Positions 1 through 8,257 are shown, counted from the first letter of the stretch. The stretch is 42,230 nucleotides of DNA from Lysobacteraceae bacterium (GCA_030681035.1 JAUXUI010000101.1:1-42230), one strand, 5' to 3'. Made by a program: numbers and translations. Notes: a model not told the origin generated them from the sequence alone.

Positions 1-122
1 AACAAACAGGGCGTGCAGCTTGGGCAGTGACATAAGGTCTTCAGTGAGCAAAAATTTCTCACTGCCGACCGCTTTTATTTCTGCAATGTCAAGCGTTATT
101 TTGACTTATTTTCGAATGACCC

Positions 123-260
123 TTAACTTGGGTGGATTGGACGGTGGTTAGCCGTAAACGCCTTGATATGGACGAACGAACGTTCACCACCGCCATTCGG
201 AGTGACAAAGCCAAATCCCTTGGCATCATTCCAGTCGGCAATTCGTCCCTGGTAGCGCAT
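123..260 (-). pseudogene. Truncated cold-shock domain protein
   Basis: The 45-residue frame starts MRYQGRIADWNDAKGFGFV and continues with TPNGGGERSFVHIKAF, the first half of a cold-shock domain with both RNA-binding motifs (KGFGFV and the FVHIKAF equivalent of VFVH). The family is usually a CSD of about 65 residues, in this subtype often followed by a DUF1294 membrane domain. Here the frame ends after TANHRPIHPS, and no remaining CSD strands or DUF1294 segment follow in any minus-strand frame down to position 1. No good ribosome-binding site precedes the ATG at 260. The recognisable half-domain is seen directly; that it is a decayed or truncated gene is inference. A very short functional CSD peptide is less likely. 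Confidence 0.6.
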
Positions 261-315
261 GTGATGAGTTTGCTGCGAACGTAAACTGCGTGCAAGCGTG
301 GGATGATGTGAATTA

Positions 316-690
316 TCAGCGCTGTGCAATACGCCGGGCGCTGCCGCCAAATGCGCTGCTGGCGATGGCAATCACATAGCCGATGATCAGCTCAAGCGGC
401 CACAGGTTGTGCGCGGTTGGGTCGATGAATACCTCGTAAGCGATCCGCGCAAGCACTGCCGCCGGCACCGTCGTGCCCAGAATGAGTGCGGTGCTGGCAA
501 AGGCAGTGGCAAAAACGCCGCGCATCAGCGCGGCTAGCGCCGCAAGTGCGACCAGCCCGAAACCGTACAACGCGGACGGCAATGCCACCTGCGCATAGGG
601 GATGCGCCAGTACGGCAAGCCCACGGCAAAAAACACCGATACCGCACAGACAGCGAGTGCGGCATGCACATACCATTTTGGAGAGTGCAT
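316..690 (-). CDS. Small four-helix membrane protein, function unknown
   Basis: A 124-residue protein starting MHSPKWYVHAALAV. The start at 690 is chosen because AGGAGG lies about nine bases upstream; a longer open frame exists but has no comparable site and does not look like protein. Four hydrophobic segments are visible, at roughly residues 8-28, 38-58, 63-90 and 102-119, and the C-terminus is basic (ARRIAQR). It should sit in the inner membrane. I do not recognise the family. It is divergent from the hybrid kinase gene, with a 233-bp gap that must hold both promoters, and upstream on the same strand of the cold-shock fragment. Nothing in the sequence points to a substrate or partner. Confidence 0.6.
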   Translation of the reverse strand: MHSPKWYVHAALAVCAVSVFFAVGLPYWRIPYAQVALPSALYGFGLVALAALAALMRGVFATAFASTALILGTTVPAAVLARIAYEVFIDPTAHNLWPLELIIGYVIAIASSAFGGSARRIAQR

Positions 691-923
691 CGCCTTGGCC
701 TCCTGCCCGCCGCAGTTGAAGGGGTGGTTTGCCATCGCCATCACGCAACAACCAACCGGCTCGCGCCCAAGATGGCCGCACGCCGTGTTCCGGATCGGTA
801 TCGCCGTGCCCGCGAGGAGCGTCATGACAACATCCGGCCAGCAAAAGCCGCGCCCATCCGGTGCGTCGAAACGGGCGTTCGCGGCCCGCATTCGCCTGCC
901 GCTGTCGGCGGGATAGAGCGGCC

Positions 924-3500
924 ATGTCACGCAAGCTCCGCGATACACCCAGCCGCCGCATGGTTGCGGGTGCGGTTGAAGTCATCACCGAGGTGCGGCG
1001 GCAAGCGGTATTGCTCAAGACCGGTGCCTTGCAGAACGCGATCCTCAACAGTGCCAATTTTTCGAGCATCGCGACCGACGAAAAAGGCGTGATCCAGATA
1101 TTCAACATCGGCGCCGAGCGCATGCTCGGTTATGCCGCGGCCGATGTGATGAACAAGATTACCCCGGCAGATATTTCCGATCCCAAGGAAGTGGTTGCGC
1201 GTGCCAAGTCGCTGAGCAAGGAACTGGGCACGTCGATTACACCGGGCTTCGAGGCGCTGGTGTTCAAAGCCTCGCGCGGTATCGAGGATATTTACGAGCT
1301 GACCTATATTCGCAAGGACGGCAGCCGGTTTCCGGCAGTGGTTTCGGTCACCGCGCTGCGCGACGCCAAAAAAGCGATCATCGGTTATCTGTTGATTGGC
1401 ACCGACAACACTGTACGCAAACAGGTTGAGGCGGAGCGCACGCAATTGTATGAAACCTTGCAGTGCAGAAACATCGAGTTGGAGAGCGCGAAGGCGCTAG
1501 CGGAAAACGCCAATCTCGCCAAGTCCGAGTTTCTCGCCACCATGAGCCACGAGATACGCACGCCGATGAACGGCGTGATCGGCATGACCGATGTGTTGAA
1601 ACGAAGCAGCCTCAATGGCGCGCAGATGGAGATGGCCAACATCATCCACGACTCGGCATTTTCGCTGCTTTCTGTGATTAACGATATTCTCGATTTCTCC
1701 AAGATCGAGGCCGGCAAGTTGCAGATGGAATCGATCCCGATGTCGGTCGCCGATGCGGTGGAGGGCGCCTGTGAAAACATGAGTGCCTTGGCGTTCAAGA
1801 AAGGCGTGGAGTTGACACTGTTCACCGACCCGGCAATACCTGCCGAAGTGTTGGGCGACCCAGGCCGGCTGCGGCAGATATTGATCAACCTGACCAATAA
1901 TGCGGTCAAGTTTTCAAGCGGGCCCTCGCGCCTGGGTCGGGTATCGGTTCGCGTGGTGCTCGATGCGGTGGACGCGGCGCGCGTGGTGCTGGTGTTTCAG
2001 GTGGCCGACAATGGTATCGGCATGAACGAGGAAACCCAGGCACGGTTGTTCTCGCCGTTCACCCAGGCCGATTCCTCCACCACCCGCAATTTTGGCGGAA
2101 CCGGGCTGGGGCTGGCGATCTCGCGCCAGATGGTGAGCCTGATGGAGGGCAATATCACGGTACAAAGCGCGCCGGGCAATGGTTCCGTATTCTCCGTGCG
2201 CATTCCGTTCGCGTTGCCGCGCGAAGAGAACGATGCTGGCGCCACAACCCCAGAGATACAAGCGGTTGCGGGGCTGTCGTGCATGGTGGTGGGTGCCGAC
2301 CCCGCGAGCGGATTTTGCAAAGATATTGCCGCCTATCTTGCCCATGGCCAGGCGCTGGTTGAACCGATGGCCGATCTGGCGGCTGCCCGACGCTGGATTG
2401 CCGATGGCTCATCCAGAATGCGTATCGTCGTCATTGATGCCGACGGCGGCAAACCACCGCTGGATGACTTGCGCGCTGCAGCGCGTGCCCGCCCGGAACA
2501 TGAAACCCGCTTCGTCATCATCGGCCGCGGGCGGCGGCGGGTGCCGCGCCTGGAGGGTGTCGATCAGGTGTTGGTGGATGGCAATGTACTTACCCGCGCG
2601 ACGTTGCTGAACGCGGTGGCGATTGCGGCTGGGCGGAGCAAGGCTCTTGGCCGAGAAAGTGTGCAGGGTGAAGTCACCGTGCTACCCAAGCCGCTGTCGC
2701 GCGAGCAGATGCGGTTGCAGGGGCGTCTGATCCTGATCGCTGAAGACAACGAGATCAACCAGAAAGTCATTGTGCAACAACTGATGCTGCTCGGTTATAT
2801 CGCAGACATCGCCAACAATGGGCGTGAAGCACTCAAGCGCTGGCAGAACGGTGATTACGCCATTGTGTTCGCCGATCTGCATATGCCGATAATGGACGGT
2901 TACGAACTGACTGCGGCGATCCGCAGTGCGGAAGAGGGCCTCAGCCATATTCCGATCATCGCCTTTACCGCCAATGTGCTCAAGGGCGAAGCTGATCGCT
3001 GCTTTGCGGTGGGTGTTGATGATTACCTGAGCAAGCCGGTACAACTGGCCGATCTAAAGACGATGCTGGATAAATGGATGCCACTGGTGACGTCGGTACC
3101 ATTGCCAATTCAAACGCGATCAGCCGATGTTGTGCCAGCGGTTGCGGCAACTGTCGGGGCGGTTGTCGCGCTTGATGTGAATATGCTCAAGATGTTGATC
3201 GGCGACGACGAGGCGTTGATCCGCGAGTTTTTGCAAGACTTCCGAATCAGCGCGGCCACACTCGCGCTGGAACTGCGTGCGGCCTGCGCGGCCGGTCGTG
3301 GCGTGGCTGCTGGCGCTGCCGCGCACAAGCTCAAGTCTTCCGCGCGCTCGGTGGGTGCGTTGGCGCTTGGTGAGTTGTGCGTCGGCATCGAACGGGCAGG
3401 CAATGCAGGAGACAGCGACGAACTGGCTGCATTGATGGTGACATTCGAGCGCGAATTGGCCAGCGTTGAGCAATGCGGACGCGTTATTGAAAACCAATGA
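924..3500 (+). CDS. Cytoplasmic hybrid histidine kinase (PAS-HisKA-HATPase-REC-Hpt)
   Basis: 858 residues from the ATG at 924; an in-frame ATG at 861 gives an arginine-rich non-family leader, so it was not used. Domain order: a PAS sensor with PAC (about residues 38-170), a short coiled coil, a HisKA domain with SHEIRTPMNG (phosphoacceptor His209), a HATPase with DNGIGM and GGTGLGLAIS, a degenerate receiver-like stretch (about 455-560, no proper acidic pocket), a true receiver with acidic pair E607/D608, phosphoacceptor Asp651 in ADLHMPIMDG and Lys704, and a C-terminal Hpt domain with AHKLKSSARSVGA (His801). No transmembrane segment is visible, so it should sense a cytoplasmic signal through PAS. 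The full His-Asp-His relay could feed the receiver of the REC-EAL protein that starts 30 bases downstream. The partner is inferred from position. Confidence 0.9.
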   Translation: MSRKLRDTPSRRMVAGAVEVITEVRRQAVLLKTGALQNAILNSANFSSIATDEKGVIQIFNIGAERMLGYAAADVMNKITPADISDPKEVVARAKSLSKELGTSITPGFEALVFKASRGIEDIYELTYIRKDGSRFPAVVSVTALRDAKKAIIGYLLIGTDNTVRKQVEAERTQLYETLQCRNIELESAKALAENANLAKSEFLATMSHEIRTPMNGVIGMTDVLKRSSLNGAQMEMANIIHDSAFSLLSVINDILDFSKIEAGKLQMESIPMSVADAVEGACENMSALAFKKGVELTLFTDPAIPAEVLGDPGRLRQILINLTNNAVKFSSGPSRLGRVSVRVVLDAVDAARVVLVFQVADNGIGMNEETQARLFSPFTQADSSTTRNFGGTGLGLAISRQMVSLMEGNITVQSAPGNGSVFSVRIPFALPREENDAGATTPEIQAVAGLSCMVVGADPASGFCKDIAAYLAHGQALVEPMADLAAARRWIADGSSRMRIVVIDADGGKPPLDDLRAAARARPEHETRFVIIGRGRRRVPRLEGVDQVLVDGNVLTRATLLNAVAIAAGRSKALGRESVQGEVTVLPKPLSREQMRLQGRLILIAEDNEINQKVIVQQLMLLGYIADIANNGREALKRWQNGDYAIVFADLHMPIMDGYELTAAIRSAEEGLSHIPIIAFTANVLKGEADRCFAVGVDDYLSKPVQLADLKTMLDKWMPLVTSVPLPIQTRSADVVPAVAATVGAVVALDVNMLKMLIGDDEALIREFLQDFRISAATLALELRAACAAGRGVAAGAAAHKLKSSARSVGALALGELCVGIERAGNAGDSDELAALMVTFERELASVEQCGRVIENQ

Positions 3501-3530
3501 ACTGACCGATCACACGAGGCGGTCGAAACC

Positions 3531-4802
3531 GTGAACAATGACGTAGTCAAGATTCTGGTGCTCGATGATGAGCCGTTCATGCTCAAACTGCTTGGGCAAA
3601 TCTTGGCGCGCCTGGGATATCGCTCGGTTACCACCTGTGACAGCGGACGTGTTGCGCTGGGCCTGGTGGATAACCCGTTCCGCTGCCCCGACCTGATTTT
3701 GCTGGATATCAACATGCCGGAAATGGATGGGGTCGAGTTCGTTCGGCATCTGGTTGAGCATCATTATTCGGGCGCGCTCATCTTGGTGAGCGGAGAAAAT
3801 GAACGCGTGTTGCAGTCGGTCGGCAAGCTGGTGCAGGCGCACAAGATCACCGGCCTTGGTCATCTGGGCAAACCGGTCATTCCGGAGTTGCTGGCAGCAT
3901 TGATTCGGACGTGGCTGCCGCCATCATCCGCTGCCATCGAAACGGCAACGCGTATCTATGGCGCAGATGAATTGCATGCGGCCATCGCCAACGGCGAACT
4001 GGTCAATCATTACCAGCCCAAGGTGGTGGTTGCTACCGGTGAGGTGGTCGGTGTGGAAACACTGGTGCGCTGGCACCACCCCAGCGATGGCCTGGTATTC
4101 CCCGACCGGTTCATTGACATTGCCGAGCGCCACGGCCTGATCGACGAACTGACCCGGGTGGTATTGGCCGGCGCCCTGGCCCAAGCCAGGCGATGGCAGG
4201 ATGCCGGGCTTGCGTTGCGGGTGGCCGTCAATTTGTCGATGGAAAATCTGGCGTCGCTCAACTTTCTTGATTACCTCGTGGACGTAACGGCCGAGGCCGG
4301 CGTAGCGCCGCAGGAAATGATGCTTGAGGTGACCGAAAGCTGCCTGATGCAAGACCCGCGAGTGCCGCTGGAAGTGTTGACGCGGCTGCATTTGAAGCGC
4401 TTCGGGCTGTCGATAGACGATTTCGGTACCGGGAACTCATCCCTGACCCAGTTGCGCGACATCCCGTTTGACGAGCTCAAGATCGATCACAGTTTCGTAC
4501 ACGGTGCCTGCGCCAACGACACCCAGCGTGCGATGTTCGACGCCAGCCTGGGGCTGGCCAAACAACTGGGGATGGACGTTGTGGCCGAAGGGGTGGAAGA
4601 CCAAGCCGACTGGGATTTTCTGCGCGAACAGGGCTGCGATCTGGCGCAGGGTTACTTCATTGCCAGGCCGATGCCGGCTGAGGACATGCCGGACTGGCTG
4701 GTTGACTGGGAAGCGCGTCGCGCCGGGCTAAATCCCGTTCAAGCCCAGCAGGCCATGCAAGCGGGCGGAGTGGAAGCGCGTTTCAGTAACCCGTGGCTCT
4801 GA
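3531..4802 (+). CDS. Response regulator with EAL c-di-GMP phosphodiesterase domain
   Basis: 423 residues with a GTG start at 3531, preceded by GAGGCGG. The N-terminal receiver has acidic pair D12/D13, phosphoacceptor D59 in LLDINMPEMDG and a C-terminal GKPV lysine motif. The EAL domain (about residues 140-400) keeps the residues expected of an active phosphodiesterase: ETLVR in place of EALVR, VNLS, LEVTES, the loop-6 motif DDFGTGNSSL, LKIDHSF, AEGVED and QGYF. It should hydrolyse c-di-GMP to pGpG in the cytoplasm when activated by phosphorylation. The hybrid kinase ends 30 bases upstream, so this is its likely output protein. The ETL-for-EAL change occurs in active family members, so I see no reason to call it inactive. 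Confidence 0.9.
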   Translation: MNNDVVKILVLDDEPFMLKLLGQILARLGYRSVTTCDSGRVALGLVDNPFRCPDLILLDINMPEMDGVEFVRHLVEHHYSGALILVSGENERVLQSVGKLVQAHKITGLGHLGKPVIPELLAALIRTWLPPSSAAIETATRIYGADELHAAIANGELVNHYQPKVVVATGEVVGVETLVRWHHPSDGLVFPDRFIDIAERHGLIDELTRVVLAGALAQARRWQDAGLALRVAVNLSMENLASLNFLDYLVDVTAEAGVAPQEMMLEVTESCLMQDPRVPLEVLTRLHLKRFGLSIDDFGTGNSSLTQLRDIPFDELKIDHSFVHGACANDTQRAMFDASLGLAKQLGMDVVAEGVEDQADWDFLREQGCDLAQGYFIARPMPAEDMPDWLVDWEARRAGLNPVQAQQAMQAGGVEARFSNPWL

Positions 4803-4803
4803 G

Positions 4804-4962
4804 GTGCTTGCCGGGCGACTTGAACGCAGCTACTTCCCTTTGCCCATCAGCCTGTGGATGTCCAGCGCAGTGTTCAGCGCACTGTTGGCGCTATTGTGGG
4901 TGGCCTTGGCTCTGTTCCGTCAATCGGCACCGAATGCGGACAATCCGTACTTCGACAGGTAA
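4804..4962 (+). CDS. Possible 52-residue single-pass membrane peptide
   Basis: A GTG start one base after the REC-EAL stop opens a 52-codon frame. It contains one clear hydrophobic helix, SLWMSSAVFSALLALLWVAL (about residues 16-35), then a polar tail ending NPYFDR. Its last 43 bases overlap the antisense 3' end of the endonuclease gene. It could be a small membrane peptide coupled to the EAL gene, the C-terminal remnant of a gene interrupted when the restriction-modification module arrived, or chance. A transmembrane-like segment in frame is the only positive evidence; no family is recognised. Confidence 0.2.
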   Translation: MLAGRLERSYFPLPISLWMSSAVFSALLALLWVALALFRQSAPNADNPYFDR

Positions 4963-5627
4963 TACAGGACGCTGCGTTGCGCCAGATCCGCGCAGTGCTC
5001 CAACATCTCTTTCTCAGTCCACTCAGCTTCACGAAAGTAAAAGCTGCCACGGTTGAAGCATCCATTCGGACCGCTGTTGTGCAAGTGTTGCTGATTCAGT
5101 TCGCCAAACATGGCGATGGTGACCACGCGATCAAGGATGCTGGAATCGTCTGCGAAATCGCAGCCATCACCAAAGCACACGAACGGGAAGATGCTCTCCT
5201 TCATCAAGGCGGTGCGGAAGCCGATTACGTTCTTGCCCAAACGTTCGATTGCGTTGCCTTGAGCCTGTCGCGGCTTGCCCTCACGCGTTCGCAAATCGTT
5301 GGTGCCTTGATTCTTCTTTTCAGCGATCAACAGCGTGAACCGTCGGCCATCGTTGGATCGCATCGAGAGAATGCCGCCATCCGGGCGCATCGCAGACTTC
5401 GAGTGGTAATGAACGAATGTTTCGCCTGGAAAGTCATCGGACAAACTCGACACCACTTCAGCCAACGGCCAGCTGAGTTGGTGTTCAAGCCGTATCCACG
5501 GGAAACGCTTTTTTAGTTGTTTCTGGACTCCGATCAAGGCACGGTCGAGAGCTTTTTCCTGCCGCTTCGACGTGCGGTTGATAACAGTTCCCGCGCGTTG
5601 TGTTCGCAGATCGTGCTTCTTCGACAT
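4920..5627 (-). CDS. EcoRI-like type II restriction endonuclease
   Basis: A 235-residue protein that I recognise as an EcoRI/RsrI relative. It carries the PD-(D/E)XK catalytic set with EcoRI spacing: D83 in RPDGGI, E103 and K105 in LIAEKKNQG, matching EcoRI D91, E111 and K113 (20 residues between the two acids in both). It also has GNAIER (124-129), the EcoRI segment whose Asn, Ala and Arg contact the AATT core, followed by KN, and later ESIFPFVCFGDGCDF, matching EcoRI ESHFPYVLFLEGSNF. It is shorter than EcoRI (277 residues). It starts three bases after the methyltransferase stop, so the two form an M-then-R operon. By homology the target is GAATTC or another site with an AATT core; this is inference. 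Base composition is lower in GC than the neighbours. Confidence 0.88.
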   Translation of the reverse strand: MSKKHDLRTQRAGTVINRTSKRQEKALDRALIGVQKQLKKRFPWIRLEHQLSWPLAEVVSSLSDDFPGETFVHYHSKSAMRPDGGILSMRSNDGRRFTLLIAEKKNQGTNDLRTREGKPRQAQGNAIERLGKNVIGFRTALMKESIFPFVCFGDGCDFADDSSILDRVVTIAMFGELNQQHLHNSGPNGCFNRGSFYFREAEWTEKEMLEHCADLAQRSVLYYLSKYGLSAFGAD

Positions 5628-5630
5628 GGC

Positions 5631-6767
5631 TCAGCTCTTTTTCAACATGTACAGGAACTCAGTGACATGAATGGCCCGGTCACGCAAGTTTCGGCTACCG
5701 CGAAACGTGTTGTATGCGGTCTGCATCACTGTCAACTGCCCCAGGTTCTGTAGCGCATCGACGAAGCGATCATGCGCGACGAAGCCTTCGGAGTTATAGG
5801 AGATCAACAGATACTTGGCGCGGCAGGCTGCGACCAATTCGAGCAATGCAGACTCGGCCTCCGCGCGCTGGTTGTAGCGCGAGCGGTTCCAGTCCACCGG
5901 AATGCCGGACACGGTGCTGATCGCGCTCGGTTCACGATAATCTGCAAGCAGATTCAGCATGAAATAATTCGAGCCATACGGGTGCTGGTTGTAGGGTGGG
6001 TCGATGTAGGCAACATCGACGGGAGCGAGATTCTTGACGAGGACGTTGGCATCTTGCTGGCAGACCTCGGAACTGCATTCAAAGCGGGACAGCACCGGTG
6101 GCACCAGTCGGATGTTGCCCAGTATGCGCGTCAAGGCGTCGCGACCATGGCCGCCGAATTGCCCGGAGCCGTGCTTGCCCTTGTAAAATCCTTTGAACAC
6201 TCCAGATGTGTTGGCATGAACGGACGCTTTGGCGAGTAACGGTGCCAGCAGCAAGTGTCGGTAATCGGTCGGCGTGCTCTCGATTAGTTGACGCGCGGTA
6301 TCGAGGTACATGGCATTGCGCCGCGTATAAAACACCCGATCCGTCGGTTGGATCGCTAGTTCATCGTTGGGGGCGTAAAGACGGGTGATGAATCCAGGCG
6401 CGAGTCTGGATTCGATTTCATCGTGCAAGCGGTTGCAAAGCTCAGTCAGGGCTTGCCGGTTGATTGCAGATTCGTTGCTGAGGAAACATTGGTTACTGAC
6501 CTGGCTGTAGGTTTCCAGATCATTGGCGATGATGTGTTCAGCATGCTGTTTGAAATATCTGGCGACCACTCCTGAGCCTGAGAACAGATCAACGATGCGC
6601 AACTTGTCCCGGCCCAGATCCTGTTTGATCGTCTGCAGCGCGCTGCCGATAAATGGCAACAAGGCGCGCTTGTTGCCGATATAGGTGATGATCTGCTCCT
6701 GCAAAAACGCAGGGTCTTCGTCAATGTGGTCGTCAACGAGCAGGCTCAGTTGCGCAGGCGATTGCAT
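5631..6767 (-). CDS. D12-class (alpha) N6-adenine DNA methyltransferase
   Basis: 378 residues. Motif order is that of the alpha (D12) class: motif X YIGNKRALLPFI near residue 30, motif I DLFSGSGVVARYF, a variable target-recognition region, then catalytic motif IV DPPYNQHPYGSNYF (Asp256). It should transfer a methyl group from S-adenosylmethionine to adenine N6 and protect the site cut by the adjacent endonuclease. From memory, M.EcoRI and M.RsrI belong to other methyltransferase groups, so this pairing with an EcoRI-type nuclease is unusual. The segment is AT-richer than its surroundings (for example 27 G+C in the 60 bases 6481-6540), consistent with horizontal acquisition. No controller (C) protein or Vsr nuclease is seen beside it. 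Confidence 0.9.
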   Translation of the reverse strand: MQSPAQLSLLVDDHIDEDPAFLQEQIITYIGNKRALLPFIGSALQTIKQDLGRDKLRIVDLFSGSGVVARYFKQHAEHIIANDLETYSQVSNQCFLSNESAINRQALTELCNRLHDEIESRLAPGFITRLYAPNDELAIQPTDRVFYTRRNAMYLDTARQLIESTPTDYRHLLLAPLLAKASVHANTSGVFKGFYKGKHGSGQFGGHGRDALTRILGNIRLVPPVLSRFECSSEVCQQDANVLVKNLAPVDVAYIDPPYNQHPYGSNYFMLNLLADYREPSAISTVSGIPVDWNRSRYNQRAEAESALLELVAACRAKYLLISYNSEGFVAHDRFVDALQNLGQLTVMQTAYNTFRGSRNLRDRAIHVTEFLYMLKKS

Positions 6768-6829
6768 GGCATTCCATGGGGTATGACTAGCGCCATTATG
6801 TCATTTGCGGTTGCGCTTCAGCCGGCCAG

Positions 6830-8257
6830 TTATGGATACGCCCTCGGCAACGCGCCAGCGGCGCGCAGGTAGCGATCGCGCAGCAGCGTTTGCCGCGATT
6901 GCATCGGCATGGCTTTGCCGCCGAGCCATATTTGGCGGGCGGTGCTGCTCACGTCGAGCGGGTCGCCGGACCACAGCACCAGGTCGGCGAGTTTGCCGAC
7001 CTCGATGCTACCGAGGCGGTCGCCGACGCCGAGTGCTTTGGCCGGCACGGCAGTAAGGCCGGCGAGGCCGGCTTCCCAGGGCAAGCCGTTGGCGACGGCG
7101 TTGCCGGCGAGTTGGCGGATCTTGCGTGCGTTGTGGCTGGCATCACCGCGCTGGCTGAATCCGATGGCGACGCCGGCGGCATGCAGCCGGGCTGCGTTTT
7201 CCAGCGTGGCGCCGAGACTGTCGAAGCTGCCGGGCAGGTTTTCCAGGCCATCGATCAACACCGGCACGTTGGCGGCGGCCAGTTGCCCGGCCACCACCCA
7301 GCCTTCGGCGGCACCGACCAGCACGATGTTGAGTTTCTCGCGCTGGGCAATGTCGATCACGCGCAGGATGTCGGCGGCGCGATCAACGCCGACCAGCACC
7401 CGGCCATGGCCAAGATAACCGGCCAGCGTGCTACGCCCGATCGGGGTGAGCAGGGTGTTGGCGCTGCCAACCGGTGCGGCGCTGCGGGCTTCGGCGATGG
7501 CTTGCGCCAGCAGCATGTATTCACCGGCGCGCGAGTTGCCGCCGAGCGGCGCGAGGTTGCCACCGAGATTGACGAATAGCGCGCGTTGCCCTGTGAAAGC
7601 GTCGAAGCTGCCGTCGAGCCGCACCAAGCCGCCCTGGCCAGCGATGATCGAGCCGCCGGGCATACTGCCGGCGGCAAGCTGGGTGAAACTCAGGCCGCCC
7701 ATGCGCGCCACTGGCAGCAGGCTGGAGCGCGGGTTGTAGGCCATGGTGACATCGAACTCGGGCCGCATCTGTGCGGCTTGCGGCGGCGTGGCGCCGAACG
7801 CCAGCGCGGTGTCGTTGGTGCTCGGTTCGGCGGAAACCTCTTCGATGCCGATGCCGGTGATGCCGGCGAACAGGCCCGGCGTCAGCGGCGCGCCGTTGGC
7901 GTCGATGAGGGTGGTGCCCGCTGGCGCAGCAAGCTGCTTGCCGATGGCGCGGATGATGCCGCCTTGCACCAGCACATCGGTGTCCTTCAGGGTGCCGGCC
8001 GTGCCGGCGGTATGGACGGTGGCGCTGCGGATCAGCACGTGGTCACCCCGAAAGATCTGCTGCGCGACCCGATTGTCGCGTTGCGCGGTGCTCGGAATCC
8101 TCATGTACGCGGATGTACACTCCGGTTCCTGCGCTCCGTGCGCCTTGCACTCGGGCCGCTCGCTACGGTCTTTCGGGGCGCCCACATCCTGCGCTGGGGC
8201 AATGACACTGGCGGCGAGCAGGGTGAAGGCGAAAGCGCTTTGCGCGATGCGGTTCAT
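6830..8257 (-). CDS. Exported amidohydrolase-like protein lacking the HxH metal motif
   Basis: 475 residues with a Sec signal peptide (MNRIAQSAFAFTLLAASVIA, then PAQD). After an odd inserted segment (residues about 26-73, see the element at 8039-8185) the protein has the amidohydrolase beta-sandwich and barrel layout: VLIRSATVHTA, a TPGL strand, and a C-terminal AKALGVGDRLGSIEVGKLADLVLWSGDPL typical of the family. The HxH expected after TPGL is replaced by FAGITGIGIEEV, and I see no other obvious metal ligands. The ATG overlaps the stop of the upstream, metal-competent amidohydrolase (ATGA), so the two are translationally coupled. I recall similar metal-site-less partners in other Xanthomonadales. 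A structural or regulatory partner in a heterocomplex is a reasonable inference; the substrate is unknown. Confidence 0.8.
   Translation of the reverse strand: MNRIAQSAFAFTLLAASVIAPAQDVGAPKDRSERPECKAHGAQEPECTSAYMRIPSTAQRDNRVAQQIFRGDHVLIRSATVHTAGTAGTLKDTDVLVQGGIIRAIGKQLAAPAGTTLIDANGAPLTPGLFAGITGIGIEEVSAEPSTNDTALAFGATPPQAAQMRPEFDVTMAYNPRSSLLPVARMGGLSFTQLAAGSMPGGSIIAGQGGLVRLDGSFDAFTGQRALFVNLGGNLAPLGGNSRAGEYMLLAQAIAEARSAAPVGSANTLLTPIGRSTLAGYLGHGRVLVGVDRAADILRVIDIAQREKLNIVLVGAAEGWVVAGQLAAANVPVLIDGLENLPGSFDSLGATLENAARLHAAGVAIGFSQRGDASHNARKIRQLAGNAVANGLPWEAGLAGLTAVPAKALGVGDRLGSIEVGKLADLVLWSGDPLDVSSTARQIWLGGKAMPMQSRQTLLRDRYLRAAGALPRAYP
8039..8185. mobile_element. MITE-like 144-147 bp insertion inside a coding sequence
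   Basis: The ends are inverted repeats: GTGGTCACCCCGAAAGA at 8039-8055 and, read from the other end (8185 down to 8169), GTGGGCGCCCCGAAAGA, with two mismatches in 17. A CAC triplet lies immediately outside the left end (8036-8038) and at 8183-8185, consistent with a 3-bp target duplication. The interior has a palindrome-like centre (ATGTACGCGGATGTACA near 8103-8119). The insert adds 48 codons in frame, directly between the signal peptide and the first strand of the amidohydrolase; without it AQD would join VLIRSATVHTA. No transposase is encoded. It resembles a repeat I believe is dispersed in Xanthomonadales genomes; that needs a search. Confidence 0.65.

Noticed and set aside
42-64. Stem CAGTGAG/CTCACTG as a terminator for the cold-shock fragment
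   Set aside because: The stem is only seven pairs with a nine-base loop and has no T run on either strand, so I could not support a terminator.
6830-8257. Amidohydrolase 2 as a pseudogene because of its insertion
   Set aside because: The insertion is in frame, the remaining protein is full length and the gene stays coupled to its partner, so it is kept as a coding gene.
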